From NCBI RefSeq assembly GCF_007829815.1, contig NZ_VIWT01000001.1, positions 620,001 through 684,000 of the forward strand: 64,000 nt of DNA. The letters are read 5' to 3'. Positions 34,010-42,828 of this stretch are shown here, in pieces. The notes beneath the pieces are model-generated. The model saw only the letters and a list, made by a program, of their open reading frames with translations. It had not been told where the DNA came from and made no database searches. The stretch comes from Kitasatospora viridis (GTDB lineage Bacteria; Actinomycetota; Actinomycetes; Streptomycetales; Streptomycetaceae). Position numbers and translations under genes: made by a program. How positions within the stretch are numbered: position 1 is the first letter of the stretch; each line of letters starts with the position of its first letter.

Positions 34010-35115
34010 CTCGGTTCCTGGTTCCCTTCCGGGGCGCGTCCGGTCGTCACGTACACCCGCCAGCCGTGCGGGTCCAGCGGCCCTGCCAGCACCGCGCCGC
34101 CGGCCGCCGCGACCCGCTCGCGCAGGCCGGTCAGCCCCTTGCCGTCGGCGTTGTCGCCGGTCGCCCGGCCGTCGTCGCGGATCTCGATCGAGTCGGCGGT
34201 GATGGTCACCGTACAGCGGGTCGCCCGGGCGTGCCGCACCACGTTGGTCAGGCCCTCGCGCAGCACCCAGCCGAAGAGTTCGCGCTCGCGCTCGGCCACC
34301 ACGTCGGTGGCCGAGGGCAGGTCGGCCAGCACGCCGGCCGCGCGCAGCAGCTCCCGGCCGCGGGCCAACTCGCCGGCCAGGGTGACCTCGCGGTAGCCGG
34401 AGACCGCGGCCCGGACGTCGGCCAGCGCCTGCCGGGACAGGTTCTCCACGGCCGCCATCTCGGCCTGCGCCAGCGCGGTGTCCTTGGCCACCAGCCGCTG
34501 CGCGAGGCGGGACTTCACGGTGATCGCGGTCAGCGAGTGGCCCAGCAGGTCGTGCAGGTCGCGGGCGATCCGGTTGCGCTCCGCCTCCTGGGCCAGCCGC
34601 TCCACCTCGGCCTGCGCCGTGACCAGCGCCTTGTTGGTGCTGGCGATCTCCGCGAAGGCCGCCACCACCAGGCAGTTGAAGAAGATCGCCATCGCCTGGA
34701 AGTAGCCCGGGCCGGTGTGCCAGGGCCGCACCGCCCACGGCAGCACCAGGGCGGCCAGCGCGCCGGTCAGCACGGCGGGCCCGGTCCACTCGCGCCGCAG
34801 CACCGCCAGCACCGAGACCACCACCACGGCCAGGAAGAACGCGTCGGTCCGCAGGAACGGCAGCTCGGCCGCGAAGAGCGCGCCGAGCACCCCGGCCAGT
34901 AGCAGCCCGCGCCGCGGCCGGCCGGCGGCGACCGCGGCGATGACGGCCAGGTAGCAGGCGGTGAAGGCCCCGACGATCGCGTAGGCCGCGACCGCCGCCG
35001 CACCGTGCACGTGCGAGGGGACACTGGCGGCGGTCAGCCCCGGGTACACCAGCATCCCGTTGGCCAGCATCACCCGGCGCCAGCCCTGTCCCCAGTACCG
35101 CCCGCTGCTGCTCAT
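34006..35115 (-). CDS. NarL-type sensor histidine kinase
   Basis: 369 residues. Five to six N-terminal membrane segments (residues about 15-150), then the HisKA_3 dimerisation helix with phosphoacceptor histidine in [19 protein letters not shown], and a HATPase_c domain (N-box [12 protein letters not shown]-box [20 protein letters not shown]). ATG 35115 has GGAG seven bases upstream; GTG at 35151, which overlaps the preceding gene stop by four bases, is an equally plausible start adding 12 residues. The input is probably membrane-related, since the first gene of the operon is a membrane protein. Confidence 0.92.
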   Translation of the reverse strand: MSSSGRYWGQGWRRVMLANGMLVYPGLTAASVPSHVHGAAAVAAYAIVGAFTACYLAVIAAVAAGRPRRGLLLAGVLGALFAAELPFLRTDAFFLAVVVVSVLAVLRREWTGPAVLTGALAALVLPWAVRPWHTGPGYFQAMAIFFNCLVVAAFAEIASTNKALVTAQAEVERLAQEAERNRIARDLHDLLGHSLTAITVKSRLAQRLVAKDTALAQAEMAAVENLSRQALADVRAAVSGYREVTLAGELARGRELLRAAGVLADLPSATDVVAERERELFGWVLREGLTNVVRHARATRCTVTITADSIEIRDDGRATGDNADGKGLTGLRERVAAAGGAVLAGPLDPHGWRVYVTTGRAPEGNQEPR

Positions 35116-35147
35116 CCGTCCTCTCCTGACTGCCGGGGTGCCGTCGG

Positions 35148-35561
35148 TCACCGCGCGGCGAAGAGCTCCCGCAGGTGCCGGCCGTTGACCACCGCGGCCA
35201 CGCCCACCAGCACCAGGCCGCAGGCACCCTGCTCGATCTTCATCCAGAGCGGGAGCGCCGCCTGCGCCGTGACGATGTAGACGATCGCCAGCGGGAAGAC
35301 CACGGAGACGAACCGCAGCCGCCGGAACGCGTTCCGCGAGCCGCCGGCCGCCCGGTTGGTGAGCCAGAAGGTGACGGCCGCGCTGAACACCACGGCGATG
35401 CCGCGGCTCCAGACGGTCGGGTTCACCTGCGAGTGGTGGTTGCGCAGCAGCAGGATCGCGGCGAGGGTCAGCACGCTGAGCCCGAAGTAGGCGATCACGA
35501 GCTTGCGGACCGTGCCGAACGCGCGGACGGTGTCGGGGTGGTTCAGATCGGTGGAGGTCAT
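35148..35561 (-). CDS. Membrane protein, first gene of two-component operon
   Basis: 137 residues with four membrane helices (LVIAYFGLSVLTLAAILLL; GIAVVFSAAVTFWLT; VVFPLAIVYIVTAQAAL; ACGLVLVGVAAVVNG). ATG at 35561 or 35570 may be the start; neither has a strong ribosome site. No family name recognised. Position before the kinase and short spacing suggest it supplies or tunes the signal for the kinase. Confidence 0.8.
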   Translation of the reverse strand: MTSTDLNHPDTVRAFGTVRKLVIAYFGLSVLTLAAILLLRNHHSQVNPTVWSRGIAVVFSAAVTFWLTNRAAGGSRNAFRRLRFVSVVFPLAIVYIVTAQAALPLWMKIEQGACGLVLVGVAAVVNGRHLRELFAAR

Positions 35562-35758
35562 GGCACCCATGGTGGCGGGCAGCGGCGGGGGACCGGGAGT
35601 GTGCTGACGCACCGTTGGACCATGACTTTTGTCAGGGCACGCGGTGCGGGTGGGACCCCCGGTGATCCACAGCATAATCCCAGCTTCTTCACCAGTGCTC
35701 CGCGCTAGCATCTCCCTTGCCCGGACCGTTCGTTCGGACGGGGGGCCGGGCAGTCACG

Positions 35759-35800
35759 CAGTCGCAGCAGTCCAAGCAGTCGCAGCAGTCCAAACAGTCA
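35759..35800. repeat. 9-bp / 18-bp tandem repeat in 5' leader
   Basis: Two 18-bp units, CAGTCGCAGCAGTCCAAG (35759-35776) and its near copy (35777-35794), each made of two related 9-bp units, followed by a partial unit. They lie in the leader of the secreted protein gene that starts at 35814, right before its ribosome site. Confidence 0.85.
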
Positions 35801-35813
35801 AGGGGGGACCGAC

Positions 35814-37208
35814 ATGAGGACCGCACTGGGCACGAGAGCCCGGCTGGCCTTCGCCACCGCCACCGCCATCGGGTTCGCGATGGCCGCACCCGTCGCCGCG
35901 CACGCGGCCGGCGGGGCGCCGGTGACGCCGACCGAGCTGTTCAACGCCTACCTCGCGTGCTCCACCGACCCGGGCGCACCGGTCTACGTGGCGAGCCGGA
36001 GCTTCGGGCTCCAGGTCGAGGGCATCGCCGGCGACACCGACCCGAGCGCCACCGACCTCACCGAGCAGTTCCAGTACTGGCCGACCTCGGACCCGACCCA
36101 GGTCACCACCAGCTCCCGCACCAGCTACGTGACCGGGAACGAACTGTCCACCAGCATCGGCCCGCTGACCGACGGTCAGACCTTCGCCTGGCAGGCCCGG
36201 ACCGTGGACCCGAGCGGCGCGACCTCCGCCTGGTCCGCCCCGTGCTACGTGGCCGACGACGACACCGCGCCGGCCACCGCGCCCACCGTCAGCTCGCCCA
36301 ACTACCCGGCCGGGCAGCCCGTGCAGGGCGGCGCGCCGATCCAGTTCGACTTCGGCGCGGGCGGCGTCGGCGACGTGGCCGGCTACGAGTACTCCTGGAC
36401 CGGCGACTTCCCCGTCCCGAGCGCCAACATCGGCGCCAACGGCGTCCCGTCGTACCAGGACATCTACGCCGACCCGAAGATCGCCGTCCGCGCGGCCACC
36501 CTGGGCGGCTCCGGCACGGTCAGCCTGGTCCCGCCGTCCGACACCGGCCTCATGCGGCTCTCGGTGATCAGCCTCGACCGGGCCGGCAACCGGTCGCCGG
36601 TCACCACGTACGACATCCGGACCACCCCGGACGCGCCCACCATCACCAAGCACACCCCCACCACGCCGTTCGGCGAGCAGGCCACCTTCAAGCTGACCGC
36701 CGACCCCGGCCTCCAGTCGGCCAGCCCCGTGGTCAGCTACACCGTCGTGCACCAGAGCGCGAACGGCCAGACCAAGACCACCGTGCCGGCCGGCTCCGAC
36801 GGCACCGCCGAACTGCACGTCGTCCTCGACGGCCCGACCGGCGACACCCTGACCGTCAGCTCCACCAGCGCCGACGGCTGGGTCAGCGAGCAGGCGTCGT
36901 GGAACAACGGCTACCTCGACACCACGCCGACCGTGACCTCCACCGTCTACCCCGAGAACGGCTCGGGCGGCGGCACCGGCGTGCCCGGCACCTTCACCTT
37001 CGCCCCGAAGATCCCCGGCGGCGACATCGCGAGCTACACCTACCAGTTCAACAGCGACCCCACCGTCACCGTCCCCGCCGGCGCCGACGGCACCGCCCAG
37101 ATCACCTGGACCCCGCCCACCAGCGACTGGTACCAGCTGACGGTCTACGCGACCACCACCAAGGGCGTCCAGCTGTCCCCGTACTACTACTCGTTCAGCG
37201 TCAACTGA
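35814..37208 (+). CDS. Secreted multi-Ig-like repeat protein
   Basis: 464 residues. A signal peptide is obvious (ARLAFATATAIGFAMAAPVAAHA). The rest is about four beta-sandwich repeats of fibronectin-III/Ig-like character: a domain with SIGPLTDGQTFAWQARTVDP, a second with YEYSWTGDFPVPSANIG, a third with FKLTADPGLQSASPVVSY, and a fourth with YTYQFNSDPTVTVPAGADG. No enzyme motif and no anchor. GGGGGG six bases before ATG 35814 is the ribosome site. The convergent neighbour is another secreted protein, so a shared extracellular role is possible but unproven. Confidence 0.85.
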   Translation: MRTALGTRARLAFATATAIGFAMAAPVAAHAAGGAPVTPTELFNAYLACSTDPGAPVYVASRSFGLQVEGIAGDTDPSATDLTEQFQYWPTSDPTQVTTSSRTSYVTGNELSTSIGPLTDGQTFAWQARTVDPSGATSAWSAPCYVADDDTAPATAPTVSSPNYPAGQPVQGGAPIQFDFGAGGVGDVAGYEYSWTGDFPVPSANIGANGVPSYQDIYADPKIAVRAATLGGSGTVSLVPPSDTGLMRLSVISLDRAGNRSPVTTYDIRTTPDAPTITKHTPTTPFGEQATFKLTADPGLQSASPVVSYTVVHQSANGQTKTTVPAGSDGTAELHVVLDGPTGDTLTVSSTSADGWVSEQASWNNGYLDTTPTVTSTVYPENGSGGGTGVPGTFTFAPKIPGGDIASYTYQFNSDPTVTVPAGADGTAQITWTPPTSDWYQLTVYATTTKGVQLSPYYYSFSVN

Positions 37209-37230
37209 CGGAACATCAGTCTGCGACCGA

Positions 37231-37262
37231 CAACCGGTCGGGCCGGACGGCCCGACCGGTTG
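37231..37262. terminator. 14-bp hairpin between convergent secreted-protein genes
   Basis: Arms 37231-37244 and 37249-37262 pair perfectly with loop GGAC. It lies between the stop at 37208 and the end of the convergent gene at 37279. Confidence 0.85.
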
Positions 37263-37278
37263 GACGAGCGGGGCGGCG

Positions 37279-38595
37279 TCAGGGAGCGGGGACGAAGGCG
37301 ACCGTGCTGACCGCGTTCTGGAACTGCGGCTGCCCGGTGTAGGTGGCTCGCCAGAAGCCCGCCGTGGTGCTGGGCACGGTCGCGGAGAAGCCGTAGCCCG
37401 TACCGTTCCACTGGGCGCCGGGCGTCGTCGCCACGGTCGTCCAGCCGCCCTTGCCGGTGGTCGAGAACTGGATGTTCACCGGGATCGTGCCCGGGGTCAT
37501 CAGGCCGGGGAACGTCATGTTGCCCTGGACGGCGACGTCGGCCGCGTCCGTCCGCGTCGGGGAGAAGGAGAGGAAGGACGCCGGCTGCACCACCATGACC
37601 GAGCTGCTCGCGGTGGCGTCCTTCAGGTACGGGTCGTCGCTCGACCACCCCACCATCAGCGTGGTGTTGCTCCACAACGCCTGGGTCGCGGGGAAGACCG
37701 CGTTGCCGTTCGCGTCGGTGGTCTCCTGGACGAAGCTGCCGAAGGAGTTGGAGCCCAGCTTCTTCCCGCCCAGCGGCTGCCAGCCGGTGGGCGAGTCCCA
37801 CTGCAGGGTGGCGCTGGTCGAGTTCACGGTGCCCTGGTAGGGGATCAGCCGGGAGCTCGGGTTCTCGACGATCCTGGTGGCCGTCTTCCTCCAGCCGATC
37901 TGGAAGTCGCGCGAGCCCGACTGGCTGTAGAAGACGTGGTTCGGGTCGTACGAGAAGTTCGCCTGGATGTCCGTGTCGTAGGCGTTCGTGAACGGGAGCG
38001 TCGCGGAGAAGCTGCCGTCCGCCCCGGTCGTCACGGTCGCGGACTGGTCGTAGGAGGTGACTCCCACGGACAGCCCGCCCATCGGGGTGATCGCCCCGGA
38101 GCCCGGCCACTGGCCCATCAGGTGCCCGCTGATGGTGACGCTGCGGTGGAAGTAGTCCACCGTGCTGCGGTCCACCTTGGTGTCGTTCAGGTTGGTCGTC
38201 ACCGAGTAGTAGAAGTAGCCGGACCCGGTGGTGTTCAGCACGTCACCGCCCGCGTCGGTGGCCGACACGTCGATCCGGTAGCTGCCCAGGTCCGGGAGCT
38301 GGATCCGGGCCGCATTCTCCCAGCTCCCGCTCTCGGCGGTGCCGGAGGTCAGCTTGAAGTCGGCGACCGTGGCCACCGTCTGCTGGGTCGCCACCGAGTA
38401 CAGGCTGACCTTGACGTCCTTGACGGCGGTCGGCGCGCTCAGCGTCAGGACCAGCTTGCCGTTGTTGGTCCAGTCGTTGTGCGCAGCCTGGACGGTGATG
38501 CCGGTGTCCGCCTGCGCGGCGGTCGCCCCGGCCACCGGGACACCCCCGGCGACGAGCATGGCAGCCATCGCCGCCAGGACTCGACGAGAAGTCAT
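37279..38595 (-). CDS. Secreted protein of unknown function with beta-sandwich repeats
   Basis: 438 residues. Signal peptide AAMAAMLVAGGVPVAGATAA, then beta-rich domains with stretches VKDVKVSLYSVATQQTVATV, SVTISGHLMGQWPGSG, VTTGADGSFSATLPFTNAYD (a carboxypeptidase-regulatory-like or bacterial Ig pattern) and FSTTGKGGWTTVATTPGAQW. No catalytic motifs. ATG 38595 has GGGGG six bases upstream. The pattern 'TTGADGSFSATLP...Y' and the C-terminal GQPQFQNAVS repeat are common in actinomycete secreted proteins of unknown role. Confidence 0.85.
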   Translation of the reverse strand: MTSRRVLAAMAAMLVAGGVPVAGATAAQADTGITVQAAHNDWTNNGKLVLTLSAPTAVKDVKVSLYSVATQQTVATVADFKLTSGTAESGSWENAARIQLPDLGSYRIDVSATDAGGDVLNTTGSGYFYYSVTTNLNDTKVDRSTVDYFHRSVTISGHLMGQWPGSGAITPMGGLSVGVTSYDQSATVTTGADGSFSATLPFTNAYDTDIQANFSYDPNHVFYSQSGSRDFQIGWRKTATRIVENPSSRLIPYQGTVNSTSATLQWDSPTGWQPLGGKKLGSNSFGSFVQETTDANGNAVFPATQALWSNTTLMVGWSSDDPYLKDATASSSVMVVQPASFLSFSPTRTDAADVAVQGNMTFPGLMTPGTIPVNIQFSTTGKGGWTTVATTPGAQWNGTGYGFSATVPSTTAGFWRATYTGQPQFQNAVSTVAFVPAP

Positions 38596-38713
38596 GAAGC
38601 ACCCCCTGTGATCGTCCCGCTGCCAAGGAGGACAGCGAGCAGGCGGAAGCTACCAGCGGGGGCTTCACCTGCTCAACACACTTTCACCTCGACGGCTGGG
38701 CCTCCTGGGCGAC

Positions 38714-38926
38714 ATGGTGGTGCTGGATCTGGCGGCGCAGTGCGGCGAGGAGTTGGTGTTCCGGCTGTGCCCCGGGTGCGGGGCGGTGAACGTGATCAAG
38801 GATGCTGAGTTCGTGTGTGCCCTCTGCGATGCTCCGCTGGAGCGCGGGGCCGGGTGGGACGGGGGAAGCGGTGGGGGACGAGCGGGAGCAGTTGTGGCGG
38901 TTCCTGACGGGTGGTCGACCGGATGA
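38714..38926 (+). CDS. Small zinc-ribbon protein overlapping the M23 gene
   Basis: 70 residues. Two knuckles CPGCG and CALCD form a zinc ribbon (about residues 19-40) after LDLAAQCGEELVFRL. GC bias at third positions is strong up to about codon 47 and then fades, where the frame enters the start region of the M23 gene (38871). The overlap is 56 bp. No clear ribosome-binding site precedes ATG 38714. It is probably real and coupled to the peptidase gene, but may be a remnant with a readthrough tail. Confidence 0.6.
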   Translation: MVVLDLAAQCGEELVFRLCPGCGAVNVIKDAEFVCALCDAPLERGAGWDGGSGGGRAGAVVAVPDGWSTG

Positions 38927-40073
38927 GGAGCTGTTCGCCCCGGCGGCCGTCGAGCGGATCGGCCTGCGGCGGCTGGCGGCGATCCGGCAGGAGCTGCGCG
39001 CGGAGTACGGCGAGGTGGGGGCGGTCACGGCGGAGGGGCCGGCCGGGAAGTACCGGGTGGAGTGCGAGCGCGGGGCGGTGGCCGCGTCGGTGAACGTGGA
39101 CGCCGAGGGGCTGATCCTCGCGGTGTGGGTCGGCGGCGGGCGGCCGGAGCGGCCCCGGTCGGTGCGCGAGCGGTGGACGCCACTGCTCGTCCTTCCCGTG
39201 ACGGTCCTGCCCGGCCCGGCCCTGGCCGCAGTGGCAGCGCTGGCCGGGACGCGGGCCGATGTGGTGCAACTCGGCGTAGCAGGAGGCGCGTTGGGACTCA
39301 TCGGGTGGCTGGTGTCGAGTGGCATCGGCCGGTGGGCCCTCGTTCTGACGATCGGCGCGCTCCTCGCGGTCGCCGCCCTCCGGATGCCCGGACTCCCGGA
39401 CGGGAGCGTGGAGCTCTGGATGACCGTCCTCGCCGGAGGGTCCCTGGTCGCGGCGGTCCGGGCAGTGGTCGCGAGCTTCGAGAAGGCGGGCGAGGAACGG
39501 CCCGTGCTGATCCGCAATCCGCTGCCGGGCAGCCGGGCCCTGATCCTCCAGGGCGGGGGCCCGTCCGTGAACCACCACGCGGGCCATCCCGACGAGCGCT
39601 TCGCGCTGGACCTGCTCTGCCTCGGCCCCTTCGGCACCCGCGCCCGAGGGCTGGCGCCTCGGGCGAACGAGGCCTACCACGCCTACGGCGCGGTGGTGGC
39701 CGCCCCGTGCGACGGCGAGGTGCTCGCCTGTTTCGACGGCTACGCGGACCAGCCCGTCCTGGCGTCCGCGAGCGAGCCCGGCCCGCTCATGGTGCAGCCG
39801 CCCGCCGGCAACCACATCGTGCTGCGGGCGGCGGACCGGGGCGCCGTGATCCTGCTCGCCCACCTGCGCCCCGGCAGCCTCCGCGTGCGCCAGGGCGAAC
39901 GGGTCAGCGCCGGACAGGAGTTGGCCGAGGTCGGCAACTCCGGCAACACCACCGAGCCGCACCTGCACATCCAAGCCAACGTGGACACGGCACGGGGCAG
40001 GATCAGCGTCCCCATGCGCCTCGCCCACCGCCCCACCCGCCCCCTGCGCCGAGGCGTCCGCCTGGACCGCTGA
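38871..40073 (+). CDS. M23-family (LytM-like) metallopeptidase, membrane-anchored
   Basis: 400 residues from GTG 38871 with GGGGGAAG upstream. The N-terminal half is cytoplasmic and variable, followed by four hydrophobic segments (about residues 100-200: LLVLPVTVLPGPALAAVAAL and following). The C-terminal M23 domain has the zinc ligands H-x-D-like GHPDERFALDLL (first His and Asp) and the HLHIQAN motif, with GNTTEPHLHIQ. Such enzymes cut peptidoglycan peptides or act as inactive LytM regulators. The stop lies in the palindrome TGACG-CCC-CGTCA. Confidence 0.85.
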   Translation: MGDEREQLWRFLTGGRPDEELFAPAAVERIGLRRLAAIRQELRAEYGEVGAVTAEGPAGKYRVECERGAVAASVNVDAEGLILAVWVGGGRPERPRSVRERWTPLLVLPVTVLPGPALAAVAALAGTRADVVQLGVAGGALGLIGWLVSSGIGRWALVLTIGALLAVAALRMPGLPDGSVELWMTVLAGGSLVAAVRAVVASFEKAGEERPVLIRNPLPGSRALILQGGGPSVNHHAGHPDERFALDLLCLGPFGTRARGLAPRANEAYHAYGAVVAAPCDGEVLACFDGYADQPVLASASEPGPLMVQPPAGNHIVLRAADRGAVILLAHLRPGSLRVRQGERVSAGQELAEVGNSGNTTEPHLHIQANVDTARGRISVPMRLAHRPTRPLRRGVRLDR

Positions 40074-40095
40074 CGCCCCGTCACTCCAGCACCCG

Positions 40096-41202
40096 TCACT
40101 GGGGCGCCCGCCACTCCACCGTCCGCGCCGCCTGCCGCAGCACCAGCCGCTGCGGCAGCAGCCCGCCGACCGCCAGCAGCGCGTCGCGCGCCAGCACGCC
40201 GACCGTGCTGCGCCGGGCCACCAGTGAGGCCACCCGGTGCGAGCCGGCCACCACCGCCGTGGTGCGGGGCAGCCGGGCGGCGGTGTAGGCGGCGAGGTCA
40301 CCGACCGCCGCCAGGACGACCGCGTCCTCGATCGCCTGGCAGGCGCCCTGCCCCTGGAAGGGGGACATCGCGTGCGCCGCGTCGCCGAGCAGGGCGGTGC
40401 GGCCGTGGTGGAAGGCGGGGAGCGGGTCGAGGAGTTCGTGGACGTCGTGGCGCAGCACGGCGGACGGGTCGGCGGCGGCGAGGAGTTCGGGGATCGGGTC
40501 GCACCATCCCCCGAAGCGGCGCAGGAGTTCGTCGTGCCCACCGGCTCCCCCGGCCGGGGCGAGGGCGGCGGCGTAGAGGTAGCTGCGGCCGGCGGCCAGC
40601 GGGACGGTGCCGAAGAGCGCGCCGCGCCCCCACACTTCGCCGGCTTCCCGTGGCGCGGCGTCGATCAGCACCCGCCAGGTGGTGAAGCCGGAGTAGCGCG
40701 GCCCGGGGTGGTCCGGGAAGAGCCGGGCGCGGGTCGGGGAGCGGATGCCGTCGGCGGCGACGACCAGGTCGGCGGTCCGGTCCCCGTCGGGGGTGCGCAC
40801 CACTCCCCCGTCGGGGTCGACCACGGTGGCCGCCGACCCGGTCCGCACCGTGCCCGGTGGCAGCGCGCGCAGCAGGGCGTCGATCAGCACCGCGCGCGGT
40901 ACGGCGACGATCCGGTCGCCGTACAGCTCGGCCATCGCCGCCGGGTCGAACCGGGCCAGCCGACGTCCGCCGGGCCGGCGCAGCCCGGTGCGGGCGGCGT
41001 CGGGCCCGGCCTGGGCGCGCAGCTGGTCCCCGAGTCCGAGCCGGTCGAGCGCGCGCAGCGCGTTGGGGGCCAGGGCGATGCCCGCGCCGACGGGTTCCAG
41101 GCTCGCGGCGCGTTCGTGGACGGTGACGGCGTGGCCGCGCCGGTGCAGGGCGAGGGCGGCGGTGAGGCCGCCGATGCCGCCGCCGATGACGATCGCTTCC
41201 AT
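40096..41202 (-). CDS. FAD-dependent monooxygenase
   Basis: 368 residues. Rossmann GxGxxG motif IVIGGGIGGLTAALAL at the start, the DG motif in VVAADGIRSPTRARLF (about residues 145-160), and GDAAHAMSPFQGQGACQAIEDA (about 275-295), the second FAD-binding segment of the PHBH family. Such enzymes hydroxylate aromatic or polyketide substrates with NAD(P)H and oxygen. ATG 41202 has AGGAGG six bases upstream. Divergent from a TetR gene, with two palindromic operators between them. The C-terminal RQAARTVEW segment is unremarkable. Substrate unknown. Confidence 0.92.
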   Translation of the reverse strand: MEAIVIGGGIGGLTAALALHRRGHAVTVHERAASLEPVGAGIALAPNALRALDRLGLGDQLRAQAGPDAARTGLRRPGGRRLARFDPAAMAELYGDRIVAVPRAVLIDALLRALPPGTVRTGSAATVVDPDGGVVRTPDGDRTADLVVAADGIRSPTRARLFPDHPGPRYSGFTTWRVLIDAAPREAGEVWGRGALFGTVPLAAGRSYLYAAALAPAGGAGGHDELLRRFGGWCDPIPELLAAADPSAVLRHDVHELLDPLPAFHHGRTALLGDAAHAMSPFQGQGACQAIEDAVVLAAVGDLAAYTAARLPRTTAVVAGSHRVASLVARRSTVGVLARDALLAVGGLLPQRLVLRQAARTVEWRAPQ

Positions 41203-41227
41203 GGAGGGCCTCCTGACGAGTACCGCA

Positions 41228-41263
41228 ACTACAGGTGTAGTGCCACCGTACTACGCCTGTAGT
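41228..41263. promoter_or_regulatory. Two tandem operators for the divergent TetR regulator
   Basis: ACTACAGGTGTAGT (41228-41241) and ACTACGCCTGTAGT (41250-41263) are each palindromic (6-bp and 5-bp arms) and centred 22 bp apart, i.e. on the same face of the helix. They occupy the gap between the monooxygenase and TetR genes. Confidence 0.75.
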
Positions 41264-41306
41264 GTGGATTGGGAGCCTCCGCCCCCGAGCGGCGATGATC
41301 GGACCC

Positions 41307-41888
41307 ATGACGCCCCGATCTACCCTGGTCGCCGACGCCGCGATCGCCCTGATCGCCGAGCGCGGCCTGCGCGGCCTCACCCACCGCGCGGTGGACGAGG
41401 CCGCCGCACTGCCGCCCGGCTCGACCTCCAACCTGGCCCGCACCCGGGCCGCCCTGCTGGAGCTGGCGCTGACCCGGATCGCCGAGCTGGAGGGCGGCGC
41501 GGAGCTGACCGCACTGCCCGAGGGGCCGCCCCGCGAGGTGCTGGCCGCCGTCGTCGCCGAGGCGCTGCACCGCTCGCTGACCACCGGACGCGCCGTCACC
41601 CTGGCCCGCTTCGAGCTGGCCCTGGAGGCCGCCCGGCGACCCGAACTGCGGGAGGTCTACGACCGGTTGGGCGCCGGCTTCGTGCAGTTCGCGGCCGGCC
41701 TGCTGGCCCGCTGCGGCTCGGCGGACCCGGTCGCGGACGCCCGTCGGCTGGTCCGCTGGTGCGAGGGCGTGCTCTTCAACTCGGCGGTGGGCAGCGGGAT
41801 CCGGCGGGCCCCGGGCCGCGCCGAGCTGCGCGCGGAGACCGCGCGCTTCGTCGGCGCGCTACTGGCCGGCGGGGGTGAAGAGCAGTAG
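41307..41888 (+). CDS. TetR-family regulator of the FAD monooxygenase
   Basis: 193 residues from ATG 41307. N-terminal HTH with TLVADAAIALIAERGLRGLTHRAVDEAAALPPGSTSN (about residues 6-45) and a helical ligand domain. It is divergent from the FAD monooxygenase and separated by the two operator palindromes. Its 3' end overlaps the convergent XRE gene by 30 bp. Effector unknown. Confidence 0.9.
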   Translation: MTPRSTLVADAAIALIAERGLRGLTHRAVDEAAALPPGSTSNLARTRAALLELALTRIAELEGGAELTALPEGPPREVLAAVVAEALHRSLTTGRAVTLARFELALEAARRPELREVYDRLGAGFVQFAAGLLARCGSADPVADARRLVRWCEGVLFNSAVGSGIRRAPGRAELRAETARFVGALLAGGGEEQ

Positions 41889-42686
41889 CCGCTGGTCGGC
41901 CGCCGGGGTGAGCAGCGTCTCCACCGCGAACTCCTGCCCCGGCAGCCGGAGGTGACGGGTGCGGGAGGTCGCCACCTCGTGCTGCGACCAGTACTCGGCG
42001 AACTCCGCGCTGCTCGCCCGCAGCCGCTCGACCAGCTCCGCCGCCTGCTGGTCGCCCGGCCCGCGCCGGGTCACCGCCGCCCGCAGGTCGGCCACCAGCG
42101 CCCGCCCGGAGAGCTCCCACTCCTCGTCCGAATAGGCGTGCCGCAGACCGGAGTTGACGAACCAGGCCCAGACCGTGTTGCGCCGCTCCACCGGCACCGT
42201 GCAGACCGGCTCGAAGATCCGGTCGGCCGAGGCGTTCTGCGCCAGCAGGTCGCCGAGGTCGCTGACCACCTGCACCGGCGTGTCGGTCAGCTGGTCGAGC
42301 AGGTAGCGGACGGCGGGCGCGATCTGCGGCCCGACCGGCGCGGCGGCCGGCGGCTGGTGCCCGCCGAGCAGGTAGAGGTGGTCGCGCTCGTCCTCGGTCA
42401 GTTTCAGCGCCCGGGCCAGCGCGCCGAGCAGCTGGGTGGAGGGCTGCGGGCCGCGCGCCTGCTCCAGGCGCACGTAGTAGTCCGGCGACATCCCACTGAG
42501 CAGCGCGACCTCCTCGCGCCGCAGCCCGGGCGTGCGGCGGCGCCGGCCGTCGGCCCGGCCGTTGCTCGGCCCATTGCTCAGCCCGTTGCCCGGGCCGTCG
42601 GTCAGGCCGACGTCCGACGGGAGCACTCGGGCGCGCGAGCGGCGCAGGAAGTCGGCGAGCTGCGGGCGGTCGATCACGCGGTCCAT
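41859..42686 (-). CDS. XRE-family regulator with MmyB-like ligand domain
   Basis: 275 residues from ATG 42686. The HTH is near the N-terminus (RRTPGLRREEVALLSGMSPDYYVRLEQ, about residues 50-80), and the MmyB-like sensor domain follows (VRYLLDQLTDTPVQVVSDLGDLLAQNASADRIF, about 125-160). The linker before the HTH is an odd in-frame 12-bp repeat reading DGPG-NGLS-NGPS-NGRA-DGRR. Divergent from the NADP oxidoreductase gene. A palindrome in the intergenic region is the likely operator. Confidence 0.9.
   Translation of the reverse strand: MDRVIDRPQLADFLRRSRARVLPSDVGLTDGPGNGLSNGPSNGRADGRRRRTPGLRREEVALLSGMSPDYYVRLEQARGPQPSTQLLGALARALKLTEDERDHLYLLGGHQPPAAAPVGPQIAPAVRYLLDQLTDTPVQVVSDLGDLLAQNASADRIFEPVCTVPVERRNTVWAWFVNSGLRHAYSDEEWELSGRALVADLRAAVTRRGPGDQQAAELVERLRASSAEFAEYWSQHEVATSRTRHLRLPGQEFAVETLLTPAADQRLLLFTPAGQ
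42549..42608 (-). repeat. 12-bp tandem repeat in XRE linker
   Basis: Five four-residue units in frame (DGPG, NGLS, NGPS, NGRA, DGRR) near the N-terminus of the XRE gene; most differ only by single bases. This is the same kind of short repeat near a gene start seen at several other loci in the window. Confidence 0.7.
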
Positions 42687-42747
42687 GCCCGGTGACAACC
42701 AGTGGCCGCTCGGGTGGGATTCCCGGTCCTAGGCAGAACGCTCCACT

Positions 42748-42764
42748 GCTTTCGAAACGAAAGC
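42748..42764. promoter_or_regulatory. Operator palindrome of XRE/oxidoreductase pair
   Basis: GCTTTCG-AAA-CGAAAGC is a perfect 7-bp inverted repeat in the gap between the XRE gene and the NADP oxidoreductase gene, about 60 bp before the ATG at 42829. Confidence 0.7.
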
Positions 42765-42828
42765 GCTGACAGAGTCAGTGATGTCCGGGAAACGCCCCGG
42801 GCACCACACCACCGGAAGGGTGCCCACC

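Noticed and set aside
35759-35800. Possible CRISPR-like array
   Set aside because: Repeats are 9-18 bp without unique spacers and lie in a gene leader; no cas genes are present.
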